Shown piece after piece: positions 46,827-57,631 of a stretch of 64,000 nt of DNA. The stretch is from Candidatus Marithrix sp. Canyon 246 (GTDB lineage Bacteria > Pseudomonadota > Gammaproteobacteria > Beggiatoales > Beggiatoaceae), in NCBI RefSeq assembly GCF_001723685.1, contig NZ_MCBX01000009.1, positions 28,641 to 92,640 on the forward strand, read 5' to 3'. The notes below the pieces were generated by a model. It was not told where the DNA came from and searched no databases. It was given only the letters and a program-made list of their open reading frames with translations. A program made the translations under genes and the position numbers. Numbering within the stretch: position 1 is the first letter of the stretch; every line of letters starts with the position of its first letter.

Positions 46827-47303
46827 CTATGAAGCTTGACAAACAATCAATTTGCCTTGGCAGCTGACTTCAGTAAAATATCTTCTTAATATTGGTATAT
46901 AGTCTAATATTTTCCAATTACGTTGCCAACATCCTTTTTTTGATATGCCGCTAACACCTGATTTATTACCTTCATAAACTGTAAAGTAGCAAGTTACTTG
47001 ATAGCAACTACATAAAGCAATTAAATTACGCATTGCCTGCCCATCATCAATCACATTTAAGACATTATTACAAATAATAATGTCTGGATTACAAGCTAAG
47101 GCTTGAACGTTTTGTGCTTCTGAGCGGTTATATTTGTCATAAATATATAATTTCACTCCTAAACCAGTAGCATATATTTTATTAGAGTCATATTTACCAC
47201 CTCCTATATCAAGAACAGTTAATCCTTTCAAATGTGGTAATAGTTTTTTTATTATTGGATTTATTTGATTCAGACTGGTTTTAGCACTGCTAATTTGTTG
47301 CAT
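46827..47303 (-). CDS. SAM-dependent methyltransferase-like protein
   Basis: This 158-residue protein starts MQQISSAKTSLNQINPIIKK. It has the SAM motif LTVLDIGGGKYDSNKIYA, the acidic loop LYIYDKYNRSE and DIIICNNVLNVIDDGQAM. The C-terminus CWQRNWKILDYIPILRRYF resembles methyltransferases of small size. Substrate unknown. A remnant copy is at 43634-43785. Confidence 0.65.
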   Translation of the reverse strand: MQQISSAKTSLNQINPIIKKLLPHLKGLTVLDIGGGKYDSNKIYATGLGVKLYIYDKYNRSEAQNVQALACNPDIIICNNVLNVIDDGQAMRNLIALCSCYQVTCYFTVYEGNKSGVSGISKKGCWQRNWKILDYIPILRRYFTEVSCQGKLIVCQAS

Positions 47304-47348
47304 ATTTTAGTTCCTAAAGGCTGTTACTTAATGTAAAGTCATCATATT

Positions 47349-47445
47349 TGTAGGGTGGGTAGAGCAAAGCGATACGAAGTCAGCGAAGCGAAACCCACCA
47401 TTTTAGCTACTTTGGTGGGTTTCGCTTCGCTCTACCCACCCTACA
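47349..47445. repeat. Inverted repeat TGTAGGGTGGGTAGAGCAAA
   Basis: Outer arms TGTAGGGTGGGTAGA and TCTACCCACCCTACA are complementary, and the inner GCGAAACCCACCA / TGGTGGGTTTCGC arms pair too. Same type of unit as 43926-44035. Confidence 0.8.
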
Positions 47446-47573
47446 TTAAAGTCAATTAACTTCATACAAAGTAACACTATTCCTAAATGTAGTAATACTA
47501 ACAAATTTAAATGTATTGTATCTTACAAAATAACCATATTTATTAAATAATAGTTTTATTTTTATATACTTAA

Positions 47574-47968
<395 letters not shown>

Positions 47969-47969
<1 letters not shown>

Positions 47970-49189
47970 TGAATTCAGGTGATACAGCTTGGATGCTGAC
48001 TGCGACAGCATTAGTTTTATTCATGACAATCCCCGGTTTGTCTTTATTCTATGCCGGTATGGTAAGAAGTAAAAACGTCTTATCAGTATTAATGCAATGT
48101 TTTGCTATTACCGCGCTTATGACTATAATTTGGACATTATATGGTTATAGTTTAGCCTTTACTGATGGCGGTAGTATCAATGGTTTTATCGGTAGTTTAG
48201 ATAAAGCATTTTTAGCAGGTGTTACAGTTGACAGTCTTCAAGGCACCATCCCTGAAACTGTGTTTATGACTTTTCAAATGACATTTGCAATTATTACACC
48301 CGCTTTAATAGTTGGCGCGTTTGCAGAACGTATGAAATTTTCAGCCATGTTAATCTTTATGGCTATTTGGGTATCAGTAGTTTATCTACCAATTTGTCAC
48401 TGGGTTTGGGGCGGTGGTTGGCTTCATCAGTATGGAATTTTAGATTTTGCGGGCGGTACAGTTGTACATATTAATGCTGGTGTAGCAGGATTAGTTGCCG
48501 CTATCATGTTAGGAAAACGTAAAGGTTATCCACAAACACCAATGCCTCCACATAATTTAACATACACTATAATTGGTGCTGCAATGTTGTGGGTAGGTTG
48601 GTTTGGCTTTAATGCTGGCAGTCAATTAGCGGCTGATAATGTTGCAGGTATGGCAATGGCTGTAACTCAAATCGCCACTGCTGCTGCTGCTTTAGCTTGG
48701 ATGTTCACTGAATGGGCATTACATGGCAAACCAAGCGTATTGGGTATAGCTTCTGGGGCAGTGGCTGGATTAGTAGCAATTACCCCTGCTGCTGGTGCGG
48801 TTGGTCCAATGGGTGCATTAGCTATTGGTGCAGCCGCTGGTGTAGGCTGTTTCTATACTGCAACTAGACTAAAACGCATATTTGGTTATGATGATTCTTT
48901 AGATGTATTTGGTGTTCATGCAGTTGGTGGTATTATTGGCGCAATTTTAACTGGTGTATTTGCTGCTACTGCTTTAGGCGGAGCTGGTTTTGGTGATGGT
49001 AATAGCAATATTGCAGAACAAGTTGCAGCTCAATTTATTGGCGTAATTGCAACCATTATATTTACTACTTTTATGACCATAATCATATTAAAAGTAATAG
49101 ATATGATAATTGGCTTGCGTGTTGATGAAGAACAAGAAGCAGAAGGTTTGGATATTGCAGAACATGAAGAACGGGGTTATATTCTTTAG
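47969..49189 (+). CDS. amtB: Ammonium transporter AmtB (first copy)
   Basis: The 406-residue protein has eleven membrane helices: starts WMLTATALVLFMTIPGLSLF YAGM region, has FAERMKFSAMLIF, the conserved twin-His region (HWVWGGGWL and DVFGVHAVGG), and the acidic cytosolic tail EEQEAEGLDIAEHEERGYIL. There is no signal peptide before the first helix, unlike E. coli AmtB. It moves ammonium/ammonia across the inner membrane and binds GlnK. Confidence 0.93.
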
Positions 49190-49201
49190 ATAACAATATT
49201 G

Positions 49202-49234
49202 TTTGAACATGATTTTTTATAAATCATGTTCAAA
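49202..49234. terminator. Stem-loop after amtB1
   Basis: Arms TTTGAACATGATTT (49202-49215) and AAATCATGTTCAAA (49221-49234) pair perfectly around a five-base loop. It stands 13 bases after the amtB stop. It is duplicated at 53118-53150 after the collapsed amtB copy. No clear T-run follows. Confidence 0.6.
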
Positions 49235-49308
49235 ACTGCTGTAATCTTGATTTTAAATAAAATGTAATAATTTTTACATGTGGCAAATTGAGACTTTTAC
49301 GAAATTTT

Positions 49309-49420
49309 GTAGGTTGGGTTAGCTTTTTTTACGTAGTAAAAAAACGTAACCCAACAAGAATGTGGCATAAAATGTTGGGTTACGTTATCGCGCTATGCGC
49401 GATAAGCTAACCCAACCTAC
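49309..49420. repeat. Inverted repeat GTAGGTTGGGTTAGC
   Basis: Outer arms 49309-49323 and 49406-49420 are complementary; the inner AACGTAACCCAACA / TGTTGGGTTACGTT arms also pair. It abuts the broken mazF fragment, whose frame ends within it. Confidence 0.8.
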
Positions 49421-49509
49421 TTTACTGTTAGACATACCGCCGGGCGAACTTTTGTAGATGATAAATCGTCAAATGGAAAAGGTATTAAAACAACTTTGCC
49501 TTCAACCAT
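49417..49509 (-). pseudogene. MazF/PemK toxin N-terminal fragment
   Basis: The frame from ATG 49507-49509 reads MVEGKVVLIPFPFDDLSSTK and VRPAVCLT, the classic MazF/PemK N-terminus with the loop to RPAV. After 28 residues it enters the repeat 49309-49420 and stops. About 80 residues are lost, so no toxin activity is expected. Its start overlaps the antitoxin end by 25 bases. Confidence 0.75.
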
Positions 49510-49670
49510 TCTGATTCAGATATATCTATATTATCATCTTCTGTCGCCATTATAATAACGCGCACATGAGTAGAAGTAAGGGGAATTATGTCTTTCAGTA
49601 ATAATTGATGTTCAGCATTAATAAAACCCGTTGTTTCAATTGTTTTTTTATTACTTGCATGTTTTATCTT
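49485..49670 (-). pseudogene. Antitoxin of the MazF fragment, start lost
   Basis: The frame KKTIETTGFINAEHQLLLKD, then IIPLTSTHVRVIIMATEDDN and ISESEWLKAKLF, ending at TAA (49485-49487), resembles MazF-linked antitoxins with a DIDE/ESEWL tail. An in-frame stop lies a few codons before, with no start codon between, so the N-terminus is damaged or uses a nonstandard start. Confidence 0.5.
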
Positions 49671-49707
49671 TGTTGCAGATATTCAATGTAAAACTTAACC
49701 ACAAAAT

Positions 49708-50763
49708 TTACTTACTAAATATCAAAGTTTCAATATCTGTACTAATGCTATCGCCAGTGAACTGATCAAGAAGCCTACCACTAATTTCATATGATCCAAT
49801 AGGCTCTGCACCTCTAAATATGTACTCAAAAACCTTTGTCTGAATATCATCTCCGGGCAATAAAGTAAGTCCAGTCAATGGTTTAATAAGAGATATTATA
49901 GAATTGTTAGGTAATTTCGCCCATATTTTTGCTGTAACTTTGCTAGGCTGACATGATGAATCTGAGCTAGCAGGAGCTTTTATATGACTATTAATAACGA
50001 CTTTATCACCTGTTACACGATTATTGCTGTTGAGGATAATGTCAATGGATGGTTGGCAACCTTGGTAAAGTTGTTTGATTTCTGATTCGGAAAGGGCGCG
50101 GTTGTAGATGCGAAGCTCATCAAGCATATCATCACCTCTCAATGCTATAAGCATATCGCGTTCTACAGGCGAAACATATGTGAATTTATTTTGAATTATT
50201 GGCAAACCATTAACAAAAACATCAATATTTCCATTTTCATAAGTCAGTAAAATATGATGCCATTGTCTTTCATTCAGTTGATTCTCGCCATAATATAAGC
50301 TTATTCCTTTACCAGTATTATTAATATTATCAGATACATTAATTTCTGGATATTCATGTTGATGATAAGCCGAATGATTTCCACTGGATGTAGTAAAAAT
50401 GAAACTGCGTTGATTTGGTTTTGTTGAGTGCCAAACCGATATGTTAGTATCACCATAAGTTTTATTATGATTAATAATAGCATTATTCCAGTAAGATATT
50501 GTAAAAAACTCTTGTTTAAATGGTTTTGAGACAGAAATTTGTTCTACATTGTAATTTTTTGTAGAAGTTATCCCCTGAGCAATTTTCCCATTTACATAAT
50601 AAATGCTTGTATTTAAGTGAATCTGCGTATCATTCCCCGATTCATCCCTAGCATTCCCATCAAACGGATAATAAGCCACCAATCCATCATTCAAACCAGC
50701 CAAAACATTGCTGCTTAATGCAGCAAATAAGACCATAGCAGTTAAAAACTTTGATTTATTCAT
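49708..50763 (-). CDS. Exported LamG-domain protein
   Basis: The 351-residue protein has a signal peptide (MNKSKFLTAMVLFAALSSNV, cut near A23). A LamG/concanavalin-like domain follows: LVAYYPFDGNARDESGND, ISYWNNAI, WHHILLTYENGNIDVFVNGL and LDELRIYNRALSESEIKQLY. The C-terminal part (about 235-351) has an immunoglobulin-like beta pattern with AKIWAKLPNNSIISLIKP. It probably sits on the surface and binds carbohydrate or matrix. A decayed paralogue is at 53165-54044. Confidence 0.8.
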   Translation of the reverse strand: MNKSKFLTAMVLFAALSSNVLAGLNDGLVAYYPFDGNARDESGNDTQIHLNTSIYYVNGKIAQGITSTKNYNVEQISVSKPFKQEFFTISYWNNAIINHNKTYGDTNISVWHSTKPNQRSFIFTTSSGNHSAYHQHEYPEINVSDNINNTGKGISLYYGENQLNERQWHHILLTYENGNIDVFVNGLPIIQNKFTYVSPVERDMLIALRGDDMLDELRIYNRALSESEIKQLYQGCQPSIDIILNSNNRVTGDKVVINSHIKAPASSDSSCQPSKVTAKIWAKLPNNSIISLIKPLTGLTLLPGDDIQTKVFEYIFRGAEPIGSYEISGRLLDQFTGDSISTDIETLIFSK

Positions 50764-50954
50764 AAGTTTTCCTTTTAAAAAAAATTATATTTTATAATGA
50801 TTCGAGTTATTGTCAAGCTTTTTCGTATTTATACATAAAAAATCATGTTAATCCTTTAATCCTTATAATCATGTTCAAAATTGCCTGTCTTGCTGCGCTT
50901 TATACTCCAATTAAGCCACATTCTTATACACAAATATCTAACTATTTGATTTTA

Positions 50955-51174
50955 AAGCCCTGAAGGGGCGATATAATATAGCCTAGGGCAACGCCCTAGG
51001 TCTTGATATTATTTTATGTAAGCCCTGAAGGGGCGTATTAAAAACATAATTGTTTCGCCCCTTCAGGGCTTACATATAATATACATAATACCTAGTTTCG
51101 AGGCAAATGTTTTTTTTCAAAAAACTTTTGCCTCGAAAGTTGCCCTAGGCTGTATTATACCGCCCCTTCAGGGC
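50955..51174. repeat. Nested palindromic repeat AGCCCTGAAGGGGCG
   Basis: The outer arms AGCCCTGAAGGGGCG (50955-50969) and its complement (51160-51174) enclose GCCTAGGGCA (50981-50990) with TGCCCTAGGC (51141-51150). An inner TAAGCCCTGAAGGGGCG with its complement follows, near 51019-51072, and GAGGCAAA...TTTGCCTC near the right side. It fills the gap between the LamG gene and the ATPase gene, where no gene was found. Confidence 0.75.
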
Positions 51175-51216
51175 TTGTAAATCAAAGACTTAACTACTTG
51201 TGTATAAGGCTGTGAG

Positions 51217-52602
51217 TTAAGCTGGGCAATTCTTTATGATTACAATATCATTCAAACGCTCAACCAAATACAAAGGCAAAGAAATTAAATCATAAACAAT
51301 TTCTTTACGCTGTTTACCAATATTAATAGTGGTTTTGATATGATTGGTTATTGGTAAACTAGCATCAAATCTAATCGCCACTGGTGCTTGTTTGGTTCCC
51401 ATAAACTGATGTAAAGATTTTAAGCTACCAGTTGCTCCTGATTTAATTTCAATTGGAATAATATTCCCATCTAAAGCAATCACATAATCCACTTCTGCAT
51501 TCGATGATCGCCCTTCACGTAACCAATAAGTTAATTCTCGATTTGGAGTTTCACTAAGTGATGCTTGTAAGTGTTGCCCAATAAATTGTTCGGCTATTGC
51601 TCCTTCATTGATCAGTTTCATGTCATCAACTTGTGAAATATTACGCCAGTTTAAGCCACAAATAGCATTCATCAATCCGACATCAAGAAATAGCAGCTTA
51701 TAAACTTTTTCTTCAATATCTGCCTGTAATGGCAAACCACTGCAATGGCTATGAACAACCTTGCTGATAACTCGTGCCATTGTGAGTAATTCAAGATCTT
51801 TTTTGATGATAAAGCTTTGATCCAACCTTGAAATATTAGAATATTTAACCTTTATTCCAACATTACGAGCGGCAAAGTTAAATACATTAAGCATACGGTT
51901 TAAGTTTCTTGAACCAGCATATTTAGGAAAATCTTCACGATAGGTTTCGATAATTGAATTATGAACATCACTCACTTGGCGATAACTACGAGTATCCGCA
52001 AAAATAGCCACAGCCTCTGGCATACCACCTACAAAATAGTAACAACGTAATAATTGCAATAAACGTTGATGTATAATAACGCCAATTTCTTGACCGAACT
52101 CATAGTTTTTAATAAAGTTATATAACTTATTTTCACCTAAAGCAAGTATAAATTCTGTAAAAGTCATAGGTCCTATATGTAGATATTGAATTCTTCCTAC
52201 AGGCATTGAAAAATTATGTTCGGATAAAGCAAATTCTAACAATGAACCTGCACTAATCACTGGAAGATCTGCTCGATCTTCATAAAAATAACGCAGGGCT
52301 GGAATGGCTTCAGGAACGGCTTGAATTTCATCAAGAAACAGAAGCATATCATTACTGATTTTACCCATACGCGGCAAAGCTTCAATCTGTTGAAGGATTT
52401 GTTCAGGTTCTTTGCTAAAAAAAACCTTAGAAAGTTCAGGATAACGCTCTAAATTAACATTGAACAAATTTTGCTGATGCTGTTCAGCAAATAATTCAAC
52501 TAATGTAGATTTCCCGACTTGTCTAGCACCACGAATAATAAGTGGTTTTCGATTTTTGTTGTGTAACCACTTGTATAAAAATTCTAATTGTTGACGTTGC
52601 AT
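51217..52602 (-). CDS. AAA ATPase with DUF4143 nuclease-like domain
   Basis: From MQRQQLEFLYKWLHNKNRKP (ATG 52602, with AGGT upstream) the 461-residue protein has Walker A IIRGARQVGKSTLVELF, Walker B MLLFLDEIQAVPEA and an HTH-like part. A C-terminal PD-(D/E)XK-like core follows (RSSNAEVDYVIALDGNIIPI, then EIKSGATGS). Such proteins are common and of unclear role. It lies between the two LamG copies. Confidence 0.85.
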   Translation of the reverse strand: MQRQQLEFLYKWLHNKNRKPLIIRGARQVGKSTLVELFAEQHQQNLFNVNLERYPELSKVFFSKEPEQILQQIEALPRMGKISNDMLLFLDEIQAVPEAIPALRYFYEDRADLPVISAGSLLEFALSEHNFSMPVGRIQYLHIGPMTFTEFILALGENKLYNFIKNYEFGQEIGVIIHQRLLQLLRCYYFVGGMPEAVAIFADTRSYRQVSDVHNSIIETYREDFPKYAGSRNLNRMLNVFNFAARNVGIKVKYSNISRLDQSFIIKKDLELLTMARVISKVVHSHCSGLPLQADIEEKVYKLLFLDVGLMNAICGLNWRNISQVDDMKLINEGAIAEQFIGQHLQASLSETPNRELTYWLREGRSSNAEVDYVIALDGNIIPIEIKSGATGSLKSLHQFMGTKQAPVAIRFDASLPITNHIKTTINIGKQRKEIVYDLISLPLYLVERLNDIVIIKNCPA

Positions 52603-52667
52603 TAAGATACCTGAATAAAACACACCCATAAAATCATACAGCAATTATTATTTTAGGGGTGTGTTTT

Positions 52668-53105
52668 CAGTGGGTCATACTGAAATCTACCGCGCTTATG
52701 ACTGTAATTTGGACATTTCAAATGACATTCGCAATTATAACACCGGCTTTAATGGTAGGCGCGTTCGCAGAACGTATGAAATTTTCCGCCATGTTAATTT
52801 TTATGGCAATGGCATTAGATGTATTTGGAGTTCATGCAGTTGGTGGAATTATTGGTGCAATTTTAACAGGTGTATTTGCAGCAACTGTTTTAGGCGGAGC
52901 AGGTTTTGGTGATGGTAATAGTAATATTGCAGAACAAGTAACAGCTCAATTTATTGGCGTAATTGCCACCATAATATTTACTACAGTTATGACTTTTATA
53001 ATACTAAAAGTAATAGATATAATGATTGGCTTGCGTGTTGATGAAGAACAAGAAACAGAAGGTTTGGATATTACACAACATGAAGAACGGGGTTATATTC
53101 TTTAG
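52668..53105 (+). pseudogene. Collapsed glnK-amtB copy with an open mini-AmtB frame
   Basis: The sequence starts with glnK codons GHTEIYR, jumps to amtB ALMTVIWT, then to FQMTFAIITPALMVGAFAER MKF, and then to ALDVFGVHAVGG through the end HEERGYIL. All joins after the glnK part keep the amtB frame, giving about 140 codons with roughly four helices. It is close to amtB1 in sequence. It lacks the pore residues of helices 5-8, so transport is not expected. Confidence 0.85.
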
Positions 53106-53117
53106 ATAACAATATTG

Positions 53118-53150
53118 TTTGAACATGATTTTTTATAAATCATGTTCAAA
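53118..53150. terminator. Stem-loop after collapsed amtB copy
   Basis: Same 14-base stem (TTTGAACATGATTT and complement) as 49202-49234, showing that the duplicated segment includes the 3' flank. Confidence 0.6.
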
Positions 53151-53164
53151 ATTGCTGTCTTAAA

Positions 53165-54044
53165 TTATTTACTGAATATCAAAGTTTCAATATCTGTACT
53201 AATGCTATCGCCAGTGAACTGATCAAGAAGCCTACCACTAATTTCATATGATCCAATAGACTCAGCACCTCTAAATATGTACTCAAAAATCTTTGTTTGA
53301 ATATCATTTCCGGGCAATAAAGTAAATCCTGTCGGTTTAATAAGAGATATTATAGAATTGTTAGGTAATTTAGCCCATATTTTTGCTGTAACTTTGCTAG
53401 ACTGACATGATGAATCTAAGCTAGCAGGAGCTTTTATATGACTATTAATAACCACTTTATCACCTGTTACACGATTATTGCTGTTGAGGATAATGTCAAT
53501 GGATGGTTGGCAACCTTGGTAAAGTTGTTTGATTTCGGATTCGGAGAGAGCGCGGTTGTAGATGCGGATGTCGTCAATTATGCCTTGGAAATATCTATTA
53601 CCATAACCTTCATAGCCAATATACAGTTTTGGCATATCAGATAAGTCGCTATATGATGTTGATTTTTCACTTCCTTTTTGTCCATTTACATAAAATGTGA
53701 TTTTGTTGGTGTTGTTATTTAAAACATCCATAATTACTACTATATGATACCATATATTGTTTTCAATTATGTGTGAATTTAAAAATGTTGCAAACTCATG
53801 TTGAGAGCCATGTGCAAGTTCAAGTCGTAACTTATTACCAATGCTATTAAACATCAATGTATATCCGAACCAATCATTTCCTACTAACCCTGCATATGGT
53901 TTATTAGTTTCCTTTTTTATCCAAGTTGTAATAGTTAGGCGATGATCAATATTTAAGCTATCACTATTTGCTACCAAAATATGATCGATTGCCGCTTAAT
54001 GCAGCAGATAAGACTATAGCAGTTAAAAACTTTGATTTATTCAT
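53165..54044 (-). pseudogene. Decayed LamG paralogue
   Basis: From ATG 54042-54044 the signal peptide MNKSKFLTAIVLSAALSGNR is intact but is joined by deletion out of frame, ending soon in a stop. In the other frame, 270 codons from 53977 carry the LamG region (TITTWIKKETNKPYAGLVG, YNRALSESEIKQLY) and the Ig-like end, close to the 49708-50763 protein. Without a signal peptide it would not be exported. Confidence 0.8.
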
Positions 54045-54196
54045 AAGTTTTCCTTTTAAAAAAATTTATATTTTATAATGATTCGAGTTATTGTCAAGCT
54101 TTTTGGTATTTATACATAAAAAATCATGTAAATCCTTTAATCCTTATAATCATGTTCAAAAAATTAGGTTTGTGATAATATCACCAATATATCACT

Positions 54197-54274
54197 GTAG
54201 ATGCTTGGTTTGAAAAATCAGAATTTGAAATTCCTAAATTAGTCAAAAGAGTCTATATAAAAAATATTGATTAA
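54197..54274 (+). other. Short C-terminal coding fragment, unknown
   Basis: The plus frame DAWFEKSEFEIPKLVKRVYI followed by KNID and TAA is open for about 25 codons without a start. It looks like the end of a deleted gene. I do not recognise the family. Confidence 0.25.
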
Positions 54275-54301
54275 TATGTATTAATCATATATATTAATAA
54301 T

Positions 54302-54554
54302 ATTAAATTCCAATTTGATCCAGAAAAAGCATATGGTCTCTTTTGCAGATGCCGAAGCTGTTTTTTATGATTCTTTGGCGATACACCAAGAAGATCATTA
54401 TTCGGAAGGTGAAGAAAGGTTTATAACTATAGGTATGGGAAGCACTAACAAACTGATTGTAGTTATTTATACATTTCGTGACGATGAAATCAGGGTAATT
54501 TATGCTCGTCATGCAACACGTCAAGAGAAAAGAGAATATGAAAGCGGAATATGA
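54302..54554 (+). pseudogene. BrnT-family toxin with N-terminal deletion
   Basis: The first codons KFQFDPEKA (from 54305, no ATG in frame) are followed in another frame by HMVSFADAEAVFYDSLAIHQ, then EERFITIGMGSTNKLIVVIY and EIRVIYARHATRQEKREYES. A deletion between the first helix and the KHG motif explains the shift. Starts at TTG 54315 or ATG 54333 would give a toxin without its first strand. The BrnA partner downstream is intact, the same state as at 600-867. Confidence 0.7.
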
Positions 54555-54804
54555 TTTTTCACAAGCTAAGCGAGGTGCTTTAATTTCTTCCAAAGGCAAA
54601 ACTCGTATTACAATTTATGTTGATAATGAAATTATTGAAGAATTTCGTTCAAGAGCAGAAGAAGCAGGAACAGGTTATCAAACAATTATGAATAATGCTC
54701 TAAAAGAATATCTAAATAAGAAGCTTGAAAAGCCAGTAACAGAATCTACCTTACGCCGCGTTCTTTATGAAGAATTTCCAAAAATCATACAATTGACAAA
54801 GTAA
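54538..54804 (+). CDS. BrnA-type antitoxin
   Basis: The 88-residue protein starts MKAEYDFSQAKRGALISSKG and has the ribbon-helix-helix part TRITIYVDNEIIEEFRSRAE, then GTGYQTIMNNALKEYL. A C-terminal extension PVTESTLRRVLYEEFPKIIQ follows. The start overlaps the BrnT end by 17 bases. BrnA represses the operon and neutralises BrnT. Confidence 0.75.
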   Translation: MKAEYDFSQAKRGALISSKGKTRITIYVDNEIIEEFRSRAEEAGTGYQTIMNNALKEYLNKKLEKPVTESTLRRVLYEEFPKIIQLTK

Positions 54805-54863
54805 TCTCAGGCGCATAGAACGCGCCTAATTGTCTAATTTGACACTGTAACAAAGGAACCAAA

Positions 54864-56000
54864 ATGGCTACTCCACGACAAAATTTACATCACATTTATC
54901 AACAGGCTTTGCAGGCTGTTGCAGGAGATCGTGCTGTAGCTAAACACCTGCACAACAACAAACTAACGGGTTTGTGGTATCTGATAGCCATCGGTAAAGC
55001 TGCTGCTGCTATGACTCAAGGTGCATTAGCAGAATTGCAGCTTATACGTGGTTTAGTTATCAGTAAGCATCATCATATTGATGCTGCCTTGTATGAGGAT
55101 ACACGTTTAAATTGTATTGAATCCAATCATCCTGTGCCGGGAGATGCTAGCTTTGAAGCTGGTGAAGCATTAATTAATTTTATTAATCAGCTACCTGATG
55201 ATGCTCAATGCTTATTTTTGATTTCAGGTGGCACATCAAGCTTAGTCGAAGTTCTTGCACCAAATTGTACAAAAAGCGATATGCAAGAACTTACAGAGCA
55301 TTTACTTGCCAACGCTTATTCAATTCAGCAAATCAATGCAAAGCGGCAAAAATTATCACGCATCAAAGGTGGTGGTTTATGGCAATTTTTGCAACAACGT
55401 AAAGTTCACGCGCTGTTGATTTCAGATGTACCTAATGATGATCCGGCTATTATTGGTTCAGGATTATTGTTTCCAAGCGATACCGCAGCATTTTTCACTT
55501 GGCAAATTTGTGCATCTTCAACCATAGCTTGCCAAGCCGCAGCACAAGCCGCTAAAGAATTAGGTTATTCTGTATTTCTGCAAACCCAATTTCTTGAATG
55601 TGACGCTGTTGAAGCCGGCAATTTGATAGCCGATACTTTAAAACAAGCAGCACCCGGTATTTATATATGGGGTGCAGAAACTACGGTACAGTTACCAACA
55701 AATTCTGGCAAAGGTGGGCGTAATCAACATCTAGCCTTAGCCGCTGCAATCGCTATCGAAAATCAGCCACAGCTTTATATATTAGCCGCTGCAACTGATG
55801 GCACAGATGGTTTAACTGATGATGCCGGCGGATTAGTCGATGGGCAAACCGTAGCACGTGGGCGATTAAAAGGTTTTGATCCAACAGCAGAACTAGCCAA
55901 CGCGAATTCCAATATATTTTTAGCTGCCAGTGGTGATTTACTGCATACTGGCGTGACTGGAACTAATGTTATGGATTTTATTATTGCTATTAAGTTATAA
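54864..56000 (+). CDS. Glycerate 2-kinase / MOFRL-family protein
   Basis: The 378-residue protein has GLWYLIAIGKAAAAMTQGAL, the VISKHHH and ESNHPVPGDAS segments, CLFLISGGTSSL, LSRIKGGGLWQF, and the MOFRL end GKGGRNQHLALAAAI with AATDGTDGLTDDAGG. The family phosphorylates glycerate, in serine-cycle or photorespiratory-type paths. It stands before glnK2 with 36 bases between, and may be in the same transcript. Confidence 0.85.
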   Translation: MATPRQNLHHIYQQALQAVAGDRAVAKHLHNNKLTGLWYLIAIGKAAAAMTQGALAELQLIRGLVISKHHHIDAALYEDTRLNCIESNHPVPGDASFEAGEALINFINQLPDDAQCLFLISGGTSSLVEVLAPNCTKSDMQELTEHLLANAYSIQQINAKRQKLSRIKGGGLWQFLQQRKVHALLISDVPNDDPAIIGSGLLFPSDTAAFFTWQICASSTIACQAAAQAAKELGYSVFLQTQFLECDAVEAGNLIADTLKQAAPGIYIWGAETTVQLPTNSGKGGRNQHLALAAAIAIENQPQLYILAAATDGTDGLTDDAGGLVDGQTVARGRLKGFDPTAELANANSNIFLAASGDLLHTGVTGTNVMDFIIAIKL

Positions 56001-56030
56001 TTTACCGTTTTCATGTAATAACAAGAGTAA

Positions 56031-57589
<1,559 letters not shown>

Positions 57590-57631
57590 TTGCACATAAA
57601 ATCAATAAACCTCAAATTTTTTTTAAATACC

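Noticed and set aside
52661..52912. Overlapping plus-strand frame of 83 codons
   Set aside because: It is the amtB remnant read in another frame. The residues (many Cys, Trp and Arg) are typical of a shadow.
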